From the NCBI RefSeq assembly GCF_018687715.1, contig NC_056752.1:11354501-11418500 (forward strand): 64,000 nt of DNA, in the 5' to 3' direction. Shown piece after piece: positions 20,331 to 30,337 of this stretch. The notes under the pieces are model-generated. The model saw only the letters and a list, made by a program, of their open reading frames with translations, was not told where the DNA came from and ran no database searches. Positions within the stretch are counted from its first letter, which is position 1. Each line of letters opens with the position of its first letter. Origin of the DNA: Carya illinoinensis (Eukaryota; Streptophyta; Magnoliopsida; Fagales; Juglandaceae). Position numbers and translations under genes: made by a program.

Positions 20331-21240
20331 CTCCCTCTCTCCTAAAAAACTCTCTCACTGAAAATAATCCCCTCATATTCACAATATGAGGGAGGCCCCT
20401 CCCTTTCTATAACCCTTATTGGTTAGAACATTAGTATTGAATTAGCTATCCTAATAGTCAAAGTTTAACTAATATTTCACTTTTTGGCTATTAGCTAATC
20501 ACTCAAAACTTTAACTCCATATTGGAATAGCCATTGCACTCTCTATAATAATAAAATATTATTATTTCTTATTTTTTATCTATTTTTAATACTTTTTATT
20601 TTTTTCATAATCTCTAACAATCATTTTTATTTTCATTTTCACAGTGTCTGCCCACATATATTATCATCACAAATTATCATTATAAATATATACAAATACG
20701 CAATCTTAATCATTAGACCTTGACGCATTATGGTCTAAAAATACGCAAACTCAAGCACATTGCATATGACGGTCTAAAAATAGCTGGGAGGAAACAAAAT
20801 TTGTTTCGTACTGCATCGTAAATTATCCCAACCCCAGATGCAATACTCTACAAATGATTATAACCGTGATAGAAGTTAGAACCATCCATGCTGCAACAAA
20901 AATGCATATTATGAACGTTACCTAATGACACACCAGAGGACAGAAAATAGATTATTGCCAATGCATGTTTAAGCAAATTCTATATGTTCTTTAATTGTAT
21001 GGTGAAAAAAAGAACAAGAGGAAAACATGAGGCATGCTATTATGCAGCACCAAACCTAACGTGGAAATATTCAGATTTAATTTGCCCTAAATTAAAAAAT
21101 ATAACATACCATTAGAGTGTCTCAAACTTAAATAAATGCCAATGTTTAGAACATTCACTGTGATAGAGGCTACAAAAGTAAAAACTAAGAACTAGTAACC
21201 AGATGAATTTTTAGTCATAGTTCAAATTTTTGCATGAAAT
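20331..21240. other. Non-coding stretch 5' (left) of the gypsy element
   Basis: No coding exon recognised. One short near-repeat: acgcattatggtctaaaaat (about 20,724) and tgcatatgacggtctaaaaat (about 20,763). The last five bases (gaaat) are the left target duplication of the gypsy element. Confidence 0.5.
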
Positions 21241-21584
21241 TGTAAGGACAAAACTCAAGAATGACTCACAATCTGATCTTTGAGGGATCAATTCCTCCAA
21301 GATTCACTTTACTCAACTTTGTTCAATGATTTACATCTACAGTACCCTTCTTTTTATACACAATACCTATCGTTCATTCTGTTATGAAGATAAGGGCATT
21401 TTGGTATATTATGATAGTTAAGTAAGGCCACTAGTGTAATTAAAGTGTATTAAAAGACATGTGCTTATTACGTAACTAACTAACTGAATAACAGAAACCT
21501 TCCCTCAATCATTCTCCCCTTTCAACTTCATCTACTTCCAACTTATCTTCAAAATTCCTTCCTTTCCACTTGTTACTCATAACA
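21241..21584 (-). repeat. 3' LTR of the gypsy element
   Basis: 344 bp; direct repeat of 26,143-26,484 with scattered substitutions and small indels. It retains TG/CA termini. Confidence 0.92.
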
Positions 21585-21626
21585 ATTCACCCCCCTTCAA
21601 AAGACCTTGCCTACAAGGTCTGGATA

Positions 21627-22110
21627 TTATAACCTCAACTGTTCTATAGGAACCCAAGTAGCATCCTTCTCAGCAACTCCACGCCATTTGATCAACAATT
21701 CAGTGAAAGACTTATTATCAATAGCAGTCATTCTCCTTTGCAACACTACTTCATGTTCACTTCTAAATGCACCATGATAATCTTGCAATGACAGTTCTAG
21801 GGAAACAAATGTCAATGGACCTACATGCTTCTTCAATCTAGACACGTGGAATACAGGAGGCACAATTGAATCCTTTGGTACGTAATTCCAATTTGAATGC
21901 AACCATGCACTGCAGTATCTTAAAGGGACCACAATACCTTGCTGCCAGTTTAGGATTGACAACAGCCCCCACTAAATGTTGTTTGTATTTTTGCAATTTA
22001 AAGTAAACCATATCACTCACTTGGAATTGTCTATAAACATGCTTCCTGTCATATTGTTGCTTCATATGATTCTGAGCTGCTGCCAAATTCTTCCTCAACA
22101 ATGGCAGAAT
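21627..22110 (-). pseudogene. Gypsy integrase C-terminus and chromodomain-like tail
   Basis: Two overlapping frames read LAAAQNHMKQQYDRKHVYRQF (integrase C-terminal), FHVSRLKKHVG (typical end of the gypsy integrase), and a chromodomain-like end with ELLIKWRGVAEKDATWVPIEQ. Such tails direct integration towards particular chromatin. A frameshift near 21,900 separates the parts. Confidence 0.85.
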
Positions 22111-22321
22111 TTCTTCTCTTGATCTTAACTCAATCCACTACTTCATTTCGAGTATTGTCAGCCACATATTGTAATAAGGTAGGAGGAGTCACACCATACA
22201 AGGCCTCAAATGGTGTAACTTTAGTTGCTAAGTGTAGAGAGGTATTATACCACCATTCTGCTCAAGGCAGCCAATGACTTCATTGCTTAGGCCTATCAGA
22301 TACAAAACACCTTAAGTATTG

Positions 22322-22765
22322 CTACACACACCTGTTGAAAATTTCAGTTTGCCCATCTGATTGAGGATGGTAAGCAGAACTAAATTGCAACCTAGTACCA
22401 TGAAGCCTAAAAAGCTCCTTCCATAAAGTACTTGTAAAGGTAGCATCCCTGTTAGTGACAATTGTTGTAGGCATGCCATGAACCTTAAAAACCTGGGAGA
22501 TAAAAATCTTGGCTACTGAAGTTGCATTGTAAGGACGAGACATAGGCAAAAAATAAGCATACTTTGTTAAACGATCCACAACTACCAATATTACAGAAAA
22601 CCCTTGTGACCTAGGAAGAGAATCAATAAAGTCCATAGATATATGATTCCATGACTTCATAGGAATCGGTAATGGTTGTAATAAGCCTACTGGTAATGAA
22701 TTCTCCATTTTACATTTCTGGCAGACCTCACACTCTTTAATGAACTGCTTAATGTCCCTTCTCAT
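22322..22765 (-). pseudogene. Gypsy integrase core, catalytic Asp lost
   Basis: Zinc-finger remnant CEVCQKCK, then the DDE core: MDFIDSLP (first Asp intact), VTNRDATF (family SDRD-type motif; the catalytic Asp is Asn here), and YHPQSDGQTE (Glu intact). It ends at a stop near FNRCV. Substitution of the second catalytic Asp predicts no strand-transfer activity. Confidence 0.85.
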
Positions 22766-22861
22766 TCCAGTCTAAATAAAGTCTGCTCTGGCCCTGCGCA
22801 ATGATTTCTGATACCCTGAATGTCCACCAAAGGCACTGCTATGTAAAAATTGCAATACTTG

Positions 22862-24479
22862 CTACTTCAAGGAAGACTTAGTTGAAAGAAGCAGCCTCCC
22901 TTTCTTTAACAAAAACCCATTCTTGACTATAAAAGCTTTATTCACCAACTCTCCTTGTTGCAACCTCCTGCAAATGCCAGAAATGTCTTCATGTTGCAAA
23001 TAAGAATCCTTAAATTGTTGCAGCCACATAGGATCCAGGACAGTAATGGCAACTAACACTAATTCCTTCTCACTAATCTTGTCCATTCTTGAAAGTACAT
23101 CTGCAGCTACATTTTCTCTACCTCTCTTATATTCAATTGTGAAATCATAGCAAATCAACTTACTAAGCCATTTCTGCTATGATGGTGTGCCTATTTTCTG
23201 CTCCAACAAAAATTTCAAACTTTGTTGGTCAGTTTTTATGACAAACTTAGTCCCCAAAAGGAAAGGCCTCCACTTTTTGATAGCCAACACCAAGGCTAAG
23301 AATTCTTTCTCATATGCAGATAAATCCAAAACTTTCCCTTTCAAAGGTTGGCTAAGGAATGCCAAAAGTCTTCTACCTTGCATCAAGACTGCTCCAACTC
23401 CTCTACTTGATGTATCACACTCAATCAAAACTGGTTTAGTAAAATCAAGTAAAGCTAAGACATCAGTAATAGCTTTCTTTAGTGTTTCAAAAGCTTGAGT
23501 AGCTAATGGTCCCCAATGGAAGGCATCGTTCCTGAGCATATCAGTTAAAGGGCCAGCAATCAACCCATAGTGCCTCAAAAATTTCCTGAAGTAACCAATC
23601 AGTCCAAGAAAACCTCTGAAGGATTTAATAGACTTAGGTTGAGGATAATCAATCATGGCCTTTATCTTGGATGGATCAACCTGCACTCCCTCAGTAGACA
23701 CTAAATGACCAAGATAGTCAATTTGCTTAAAAGCAAATCTACACTTGCTTCTTTTAGCAAACAATGAGTATTTTGCTAAAATTGTTAATACCATAGTCAA
23801 ATGCTGTAAATGGTCAATCTTGTTCTTACTATATATCAGAATGTCATTGAAGAAAACTATAACAAAATTCCTTAGAAATGGCTGGAACACTTCATTCATC
23901 AAGGACTGAAAAGTAGTAGGAGCATTGGTTAAGCCAAATGGCATAACCAAAAACTCATAATGCCCTTGATGGGTTCAAAAAGCTATCTTCTCATTGTCAG
24001 ATTCCCGCACTCTGATTTGATTATAAACAGACCTAATGTCTAGTTTAGAAAAAAGAGTAGCCCCACAATACTCATCGAGAAGCTCATCCACCACAGGAAT
24101 AGGAAACTTATCTTTAATAGTTTCCTTATTCAAAGTCCTATAATCAATGCGCATACGACAAGACCCCTCAACTTTCCTAACAAGAATAACTGGAGAAAGG
24201 AGACTGACTACACCTTATTACCCCAGCTTCAAGTAATTCCTTGACTATTTTTTCAATCTCAGCTTTTTGTATAAAGGGATACCTATATGGCCTAACAGAA
24301 ACAGGTATTGTACCCTTCTTCAAGTTAATCTTGTGATCATGGCTTCTATTTGTAGGCAATCCTTTCAGTTCCTCAAAGACTGCAAAGAAACTTCTTAAAA
24401 TATCTTGTATTTCCCCCATCAATATTTTCTTGAACATCAATCTGCTGCTGCTGCTGCTATAAAATTCCTTTCCTCTCAA
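22862..24479 (-). pseudogene. Gypsy RT-RNase H, catalytic Asp lost
   Basis: RT begins at about 24,400 (LPTNRSHDHKINLKKGT, PYRYPFIQKAEIEK), continues after a frameshift at about 24,190, and crosses an in-frame TGA near 23,975 (AF-stop-THQGHYEF, probably from CGA). MPFGLTNAPTTFQ follows, then VFFNDILIYS, where the first Asp of the YxDD-type motif has become Asn. RNase H follows (IECDTSSRGVGAVLMQ, ALVLAIKKWRPFLLG, KTDQQSLKFLL) to a TAG near 23,173 and continues in another frame (ICYDFTIEYKRGRENVAADV). Not functional. Confidence 0.9.
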
Positions 24480-24798
24480 TTGTGGTTAACTGACAAATTT
24501 GAATAGCTTCAACTATTTCAAACTTGGTAGCATTCATACCTTGTATGATTATTGACTTGCTATTATGCTGGAAGGACATTGTGAGGCCACTAAAATCCAA
24601 CAACACAGGACCTAAAGTCCTTAGCCACTGCATCCCCACAACTACATCACAGCCTCCTAGTGGTAATAAGAAAAAAACCAATGCTAAATTGATTCCCTTG
24701 CATCTAAAACTACAACCCTTCTATCATACCCTCACTCCTCATCCTATCTTCATTTGCCACTCGTACCTCCACTTGTTGTCCAACACTGACTCTCAATC

Positions 24799-24973
24799 CC
24801 ACCTTCTTAACAACCATGGGATCAAGAAAATTATGTGCATTGCTTGTGTCCACATGAATGGTTACAGAATAGTTATGAACCCTACCACCTTCTTAACAAC
24901 CATGGGATCAAGAAAATTATGTGCATTGCCTGTGTCCACAAGAATGGTTACATAATAGTTCTGAACCCTACCA
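24799..24973. repeat. 86-bp tandem duplication across the gypsy protease active site
   Basis: The text accttcttaacaaccatggg begins at 24,801 and again at 24,887; the following 70 bases repeat with a few changes. The unit is 86 bp, not a multiple of three, so it duplicates the protease DTG region and shifts the frame. Confidence 0.9.
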
Positions 24974-25161
24974 TGGATCCTCTTGGTTCTTGGGCTCATG
25001 GATCTTGCAATAGCATGTAAGGATATCTTAGGAACTTCACACTGAGATGTCAAATTGTCATCAACAATTTCTTCTTCTATCAAATCACAGTCTTGCACTT
25101 CATCCTCTCTAAACAACTCTATCCCTCCATCACAAAAATTCTTACTTTCCTTCTTTCTCAC
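24862..25161 (-). pseudogene. Gypsy aspartic protease region
   Basis: Contains the retropepsin-like motif TILVDTGNAHNFLD with intact DTG. It is preceded by MSPRTKRIHGRVQNY and followed by VVKKVVGF before running out of frame into the 86-bp duplication. Upstream, at about 25,160-25,200, a CYFCNDKWNPSHK zinc knuckle ends in TGA where the last Cys is expected. Confidence 0.85.
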
Positions 25162-25445
25162 TTATGACTAGGGTTCCATTTGTCATTACAGAAATAGCAC
25201 AAACCCTTCTCCCTTCTCTCCTTCATCTCAGTTGGGCTAACTTTTTGTATAGGCAAAGAATGCTTAAAACTGCTAACTCTTCCTACAACAGTACTCTCAT
25301 TTCTTGCAATACTATTATTAAAGCCATTCCTTCCTAGAAAAATTGGTACATAGGAATTTTGATAATTCCCTCCTCTACTGCTGCCACGAGTACTAAGGAT
25401 GTACTCTTCTTGAATTTTGGCAAGGCCAAAACCAAAATTGAGGCT

Positions 25446-26094
25446 CTAAGGATGTAGCATCCTCACAGGCAGCCTGATTTCATCTTTTGAACTACTCAAA
25501 AACAGATTCAACTTGTAATTCTCAAACAGCCCCTTCAATCTATTAGATATCACTTCAAATTGTGTTTTATAGACAGTTACTGTAGAGTTTTGTTTAAGTT
25601 GAGTGAGAGCTTCCATGGGATCATCATAAGATAAATTCTCAAACCTCAATTGTAAGGCATGGGCAAAACCACTCCAAGAATCAAAGATACCAATTGCTTC
25701 AGCATCTTGAAACCAAATTAAAGCACTCTCCTCCATATATAAGGATGACATTAAAATCTTTTGCCCATCTGGCATGGGATACAAAGCAAAATAATGATTT
25801 TCTTTATAAACCCATCTTGTACAATTCTCCCCATCAAATCTTAGGAAATCAAGTTTATTTGTTGAAATTGCATACCTTTGCGTTCAACCCCACACTCAAA
25901 ATCTTCTTGTCTGCTACCCCAATTTTGATGATCCACTCTGCCACCATTAACAGCTTCAATCAAGACATCCATCTTCAAATTCAACAGTTTTAGTGCCCCT
26001 TGATGATCTTCAAGATGCTTTCCTTGCTGTTCTTGACTCTACCGTAACCCAATTGCCATCTTCTCTAACTCCATAAAATGAGTTCCTTCCGCCA
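25446..26094 (-). pseudogene. Gypsy gag
   Basis: The start (MAEGTHFMELEKMAIGL) lies at 26,094 just inside the primer site, followed at once by stops. The capsid-like part (25,446-25,784) reads MEESALIWFQDAEAIG...WSGFAHALQLRF...DPMEALTQLKQ, the retrotransposon gag signature. It continues to the zinc knuckle at about 25,190. Confidence 0.85.
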
Positions 26095-26129
26095 TTGGAA
26101 AAAAAAAATTCCAAAAAGAAATCGAACTG

Positions 26130-26142
26130 CTCTGATATCAAT
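26130..26142 (-). promoter_or_regulatory. Primer-binding site of the gypsy element
   Basis: The complement of gctctgatatcaa reads TTGATATCAGAGC, matching the initiator Met tRNA-type site (TGGTATCAGAGC) with one change. It directly abuts the 5' LTR. Confidence 0.85.
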
Positions 26143-26484
26143 TATAAGGACAAAACTCAATAATGACTCACAATTTGATCTTTGAGGAATCAGTTCCTAC
26201 AAGATTCACTTTACTCAACTTTGTTCAATAATTTACATCTACAGAGCCCTTCCTTTTATGCCCAATTCCTATCGTTCATTCTGTTATGAAGATAGGGGCA
26301 TTTTGGTACATTATGACAATTAAGTAAGGCCACTAGTGTAATTACAGTGTATTAAAAGACGTGTGCTTTTACGTAACTAACTAACAGAATAACAAAAGCC
26401 TTCCCTTGATCATTCTCCCCTTTCAACTTCATCTACTTCCAACTTCTATTCAAATTTCCTTCCTTCCACTTGCTATTCATAACA
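26143..26484 (-). repeat. 5' LTR of the gypsy element
   Basis: 342 bp partner of 21,241-21,584. Confidence 0.92.
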
Positions 26485-27690
26485 AAAATCCTCCCAAAAG
26501 CACCAAAAGATAGAATCTAGTTTTTAGTAAAAGTCAATCTACTTAAAAAATCTTATAGATATATTTAAATCCCATAAATTGGTCACTTTTAACTCAACTT
26601 AGATATATATACAGGGTTTTATTGAGACTGTCATAAATTGGTCACACCAAGTTATCATCAAAAGCATTGAACATCACACAGGAAACGAAAAAAATTTTGA
26701 AATTCTTTGCTGTCGATGAGCTACAAAGTACTAACCATATAATTGCCACACAAGGGCATTCATAGTGACACAAATAGTAGCGAAAATTCAAAATATAATC
26801 TTTCCAAAGGACAAATTCTTTTTTAACTTGTGAAATTGGTCCTGATCATACAATTCCATCTTATCCAACATCAGAATATTGATTAGTTTCATAAAATCAG
26901 CAAACGACTCCTATGGAATAACCAAATGAAGCAAATATAATGCCAATGAAACGAAACCCAGATCAAAAATTTCAAGTCTTCAAATCATTCGACGAAAAGA
27001 ATAACAAAAGATGATAGAGAGAAGCTAAATTTCACAAACCACAAACTAATATAGCCAAGCATTAAGCTCAGAAAAAATGAAAGTAACCTAATATAACCAA
27101 CATCATAACAAAGAAAGAATACAATGCAAATCAAAGAACGAGGGTCAGACAAAAATTCAAAACGAGAAAAATTACACGTGATGTGATAAGCGTAACTTGT
27201 TTTGGATGACACAAGAACGTCTACACATGGCATTTGTGCATGTTGAGGAGACAAAGAGATAGAGAATGAGAGATAGAGAGACAAATCACAAAACATAGTA
27301 TGCTTGCACAAATTTCAACCAAATTTCTAGATTCACAAATCTCACACAAGAACATGAAATAATAGAGGAAGAGAGGAAGAGAAAATGAAACTTGTGAGAA
27401 GGGGCTTTCGTGTTAGTAGTGCTAGGGAGGAGCTGGTGACGAGGACGAGTTGAGTAGTGTGCTGGAGAGAAAAAGCACAAGAGGAGGGAGAGAACACAAA
27501 CGTGGCATAGGAAAGAAACAAATGAAGTAGATGTTCTAGGAAATAATAAAATACACAAATGACTTTGCTACATTGCAAGCCATATATGACTTGTAGGATG
27601 AATTTATTGTAACTCGTATGGTGGATGACTTTAATTTGACTAATCCAAAGTGGCCCAAATACTGATGATGTTAGCTAAATTAATCGCTAT
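26485..27690. other. Non-coding stretch right of the gypsy element
   Basis: Continuation of the sequence interrupted at 21,240. AT-rich with GA-rich patches (about 27,250-27,290, 27,360-27,390). No exon recognised on either strand; short reverse-strand frames at 26,985-27,578 are low-complexity Ser/Leu/Phe sequence. Confidence 0.5.
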
Positions 27691-27735
27691 ACTGGCATTC
27701 TTAGATCATCTTGAACTTTTGATTTGTCTATATAT

Positions 27736-27818
<83 letters not shown>

Positions 27819-28405
27819 CATTCTCCATAAACCACCACAACGAAATATATTGATACATAGCTTACCACAATCTCTAATCAAAACATTATAATCTACTAAT
27901 TGGATTATCAGAAATCATCATTTGGTCCCCTTATTAAACCTTCCAAGAATCATGGGGATGGATTGAGACTAATTTATAAGTTCTAGAACCTTTTCTATTT
28001 TGTATTCTGCCAGTATAATAAGGTGTTTACTTGTTGCATGCTTTTGATAAATGAAATCCTTGCTTAGGCTAACGAAAAACAAGAAGAATTAAAAAAAAGC
28101 ACCTTATGTCAACGTAACTTAATCTAGAGTTTGATACTTTGCAATGATGAAAGCACAACGTTGGGCACAATGTACGGCGCCTCAAAAGTGCTATTTCTTG
28201 TTGAAAGCACAATGTTGGGACCACTTAAATGAATTCATCGCACCTAAAAGAAGCCACGATCCAAAAAATGGAAAAAAAAATCTTTGAGGTGCATTTTAAC
28301 ATTTTATGTTGGGTCCAAGTGTACGTTTACAAACAAAAGAAACAATTCCTATTTTACTCCGTAGTCATGTGCCTTTTAGAATCTATGCTTGATTGAATAT
28401 TCTAG
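27690..28405. repeat. Segmental-duplication block C (paralogue spread over 44,985-54,220)
   Basis: Shares colinear words with block C': tctatatatac, acattctccataa, tagaaatcatcatttgg-like text, taagttctagaacctttt, tcaacg-taacttaatctagag, and at the end 'tgccttttagaat' with 'atgcttgattgaatattctagttg'. In C' these pieces are separated by a solo LTR, a copia element and other sequence. No gene. Confidence 0.8.
27730..27816. repeat. (AT)n microsatellite
   Basis: About 80 bp of uninterrupted alternating AT, absent from the paralogous block at about 45,025. Confidence 0.95.
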
Positions 28406-28436
28406 TTGTTTATTACTCAGATTTATTAATTGCTAG

Positions 28437-28567
28437 ATTATTTGACAATTTACATCCTAAATTATTAATATTGGCTTATTGCACCCGATTGCAATAACTT
28501 TTTGGGATAAAGAGTCCAAAACAATTGATAATTTGAGGGTGTAAACTGTGAAGTCCAAGTCACGCTT

Positions 28568-28598
<31 letters not shown>

Positions 28599-29833
28599 CA
28601 TCTTTTGTCATTTCACTAAGCACAATTAGTTTAAAGGTTCACATTTTGCATATACTTTTTTATTGGCATTAGGCCTTGCTAAAGCCTTAAGAGCATTGGC
28701 AATGGTGTATACATATGCAAATGCAAACACATATTTACATAATTAGTATACTTTTTCTACTGCATTAGATTAGCCATATGCAAATATTTAACTCACTATG
28801 AATAGTATCATTGGATATTTATAAATCTACTATTCACCCTTCATCCTTTATTTTATTACTTTTTTTTACGTATATTTGTGTGTATTTACAAATCTACTCT
28901 TCATCTTTTATATAATTGGTGTATATTTGTAGATCTTTATGTAGTGAGTTTTAATTGCAAAATATATATAAAAAAATTAATAATAATAATAATAATATTT
29001 TATCATTATTTTGGCTGAAAGATGCATAATTTAATGTAAGTTTTTTTCTTGAATGACAAAGCAATCCTAAGAGAAAATGGGACAAATGCTTCCACTTTGT
29101 AAATATGTTTGTATGAAAATGATAAAGCGAACCATTAAAAGCATATGCGCTCCCTCTTAATTGGTAACCATAAGAAGATATCAAAAAAACAAAAAAAAGA
29201 CATTTAAAAGAGATAAGTCATTTGAAAAGACAAAAGAAGTCTCTGCCTCTATCCCAACCGTTCAAAGGATTAGAAAGAGATACAGATAGAAAATATAGAC
29301 TCCTTAAGCATCTATTTATTCTCTAACATACAAATTAGCTTAAAACTAAAATAGTCGAGAAAGAAAATAAGCAAAAGTGATTTTCCCAATAAAAACTTCA
29401 AACCAACTTCTTACAAACATAGCATCAGATGCAAGGAAAATCTTTTCGTCTACGTGTGCCAATACATGTATTGCCATTGACTTTGACCATTTTTCCCCTA
29501 CTACCCAAACGGAGAAAAAACAAAAAAGAAAAACGGGATAGTGATATCGATTTTGGCATAACAAAGATAAAAATTGAAGTGGGAAAATAAGTTCTTGAGG
29601 CATGACGTTGGCTCGATCTGCTTTGGAGTAAACAGAAGAAAGAAAAGAATACTAGTGAAGAAAATCAACTTCATAACATAGTCTAGAGTCACGCAAACCA
29701 TAACTAAACTATGAGGTGAAATGGCCACCAACTCCAGCCCGTGTGGAGTACAGAAGTAGGTGTTATTCAGGTGCAAGCTTAAATTTGTGAAATCACCGTG
29801 ACCCAGAAGTTGAAGTGAATAGAAAGAACTAGA

Positions 29834-29873
<40 letters not shown>

Positions 29874-30337
29874 GTAAAGATTTAATTATATATATATATA
29901 CATATCATATTCTTAATAATTCTTCTGACATGTGAGTTAGATTCTCTCAAAATCAGCGGATCAACCACATGTAATATTTAAATGAAAATCACCACTTATC
30001 CAAAAAAATTGATCTGATCGAAAAAAAGTAGACTTAATTATTTATATGATCTCCTTAACACAATTATAACCACGCAATCAACAATAAGTGTCGCAAAATT
30101 ATCTTTGTTGTCTAAGTCGGAAACTTGACACATACAAATAACTCAATTGAGTATAACTCATCAACACGGATATGGAATGCATCTACCTTTTTATTTGGTT
30201 TGTTCGACATGGAAAGGATGGAACAGTTCCAACCAGAACACATTTTGGCCAGAACATTGGACTACATCGTATTTTCTTCCACGTATGACAACAGATGCAT
30301 TTCAAATTATTCCCATCCTCCAGATACTACGGCCATC
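28437..30337. repeat. Segmental-duplication block A', 3' flank of PPR copy 2
   Basis: Homologous to about 920-1,140 or 3,170-3,400, then to about 3,860-5,730. Matching words include cctaaattattaatattgg, gtcatttgaaaagacaaaag-type text, gtgatatcgattttggcat and aggcatgacgttggct. It contains a (T)n run at 28,570-28,598, a (TAA)n patch near 28,980, and (AT)n runs at 29,840-29,870. It lacks the proline iminopeptidase pieces and the 105-bp segment present in unit 1. No gene. Confidence 0.8.

Larger units (their letters stand above)
19190..20400. repeat. Segmental-duplication block B (paralogue at 43,290-44,760)
   Basis: Colinear non-coding homology with 43,290-44,760, for example tatattggatatgagt, ctatctttccctttctttt, cacttgttacaataaagaa-like words, and the final aatatgagggagg...cccctccctttctat. 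Offset about 24.1 kb. The copy contains two MITEs absent from block B' and lacks the MITE and TRIM found there. No gene. Confidence 0.85.
21241..26484 (-). mobile_element. Ty3/gypsy chromodomain-type LTR retrotransposon, nearly full length, inactive
   Basis: A 5.24 kb reverse-strand element. Its LTRs are at 21,241-21,584 (3' LTR) and 26,143-26,484 (5' LTR). They are 344 and 342 bp and visibly diverged, with ends TG...CA in element orientation. The primer site lies at 26,130-26,142 (plus strand gctctgatatcaa, initiator Met tRNA type). The polypurine tract is next to the 3' LTR (plus strand cacccccctt, about 21,589-21,598). Flanks gaaat (21,236-21,240) and aaaat (26,485-26,489) match 4 of 5. 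Domain order is gag, protease, RT, RNase H, integrase, then a chromodomain-like end, as in Ty3/gypsy. The frame is broken many times and key catalytic residues are changed. Confidence 0.92.

Noticed and set aside
27650..27853. Frame ending in a long Ile-Tyr alternation
   Set aside because: Translation of the (AT)n microsatellite.
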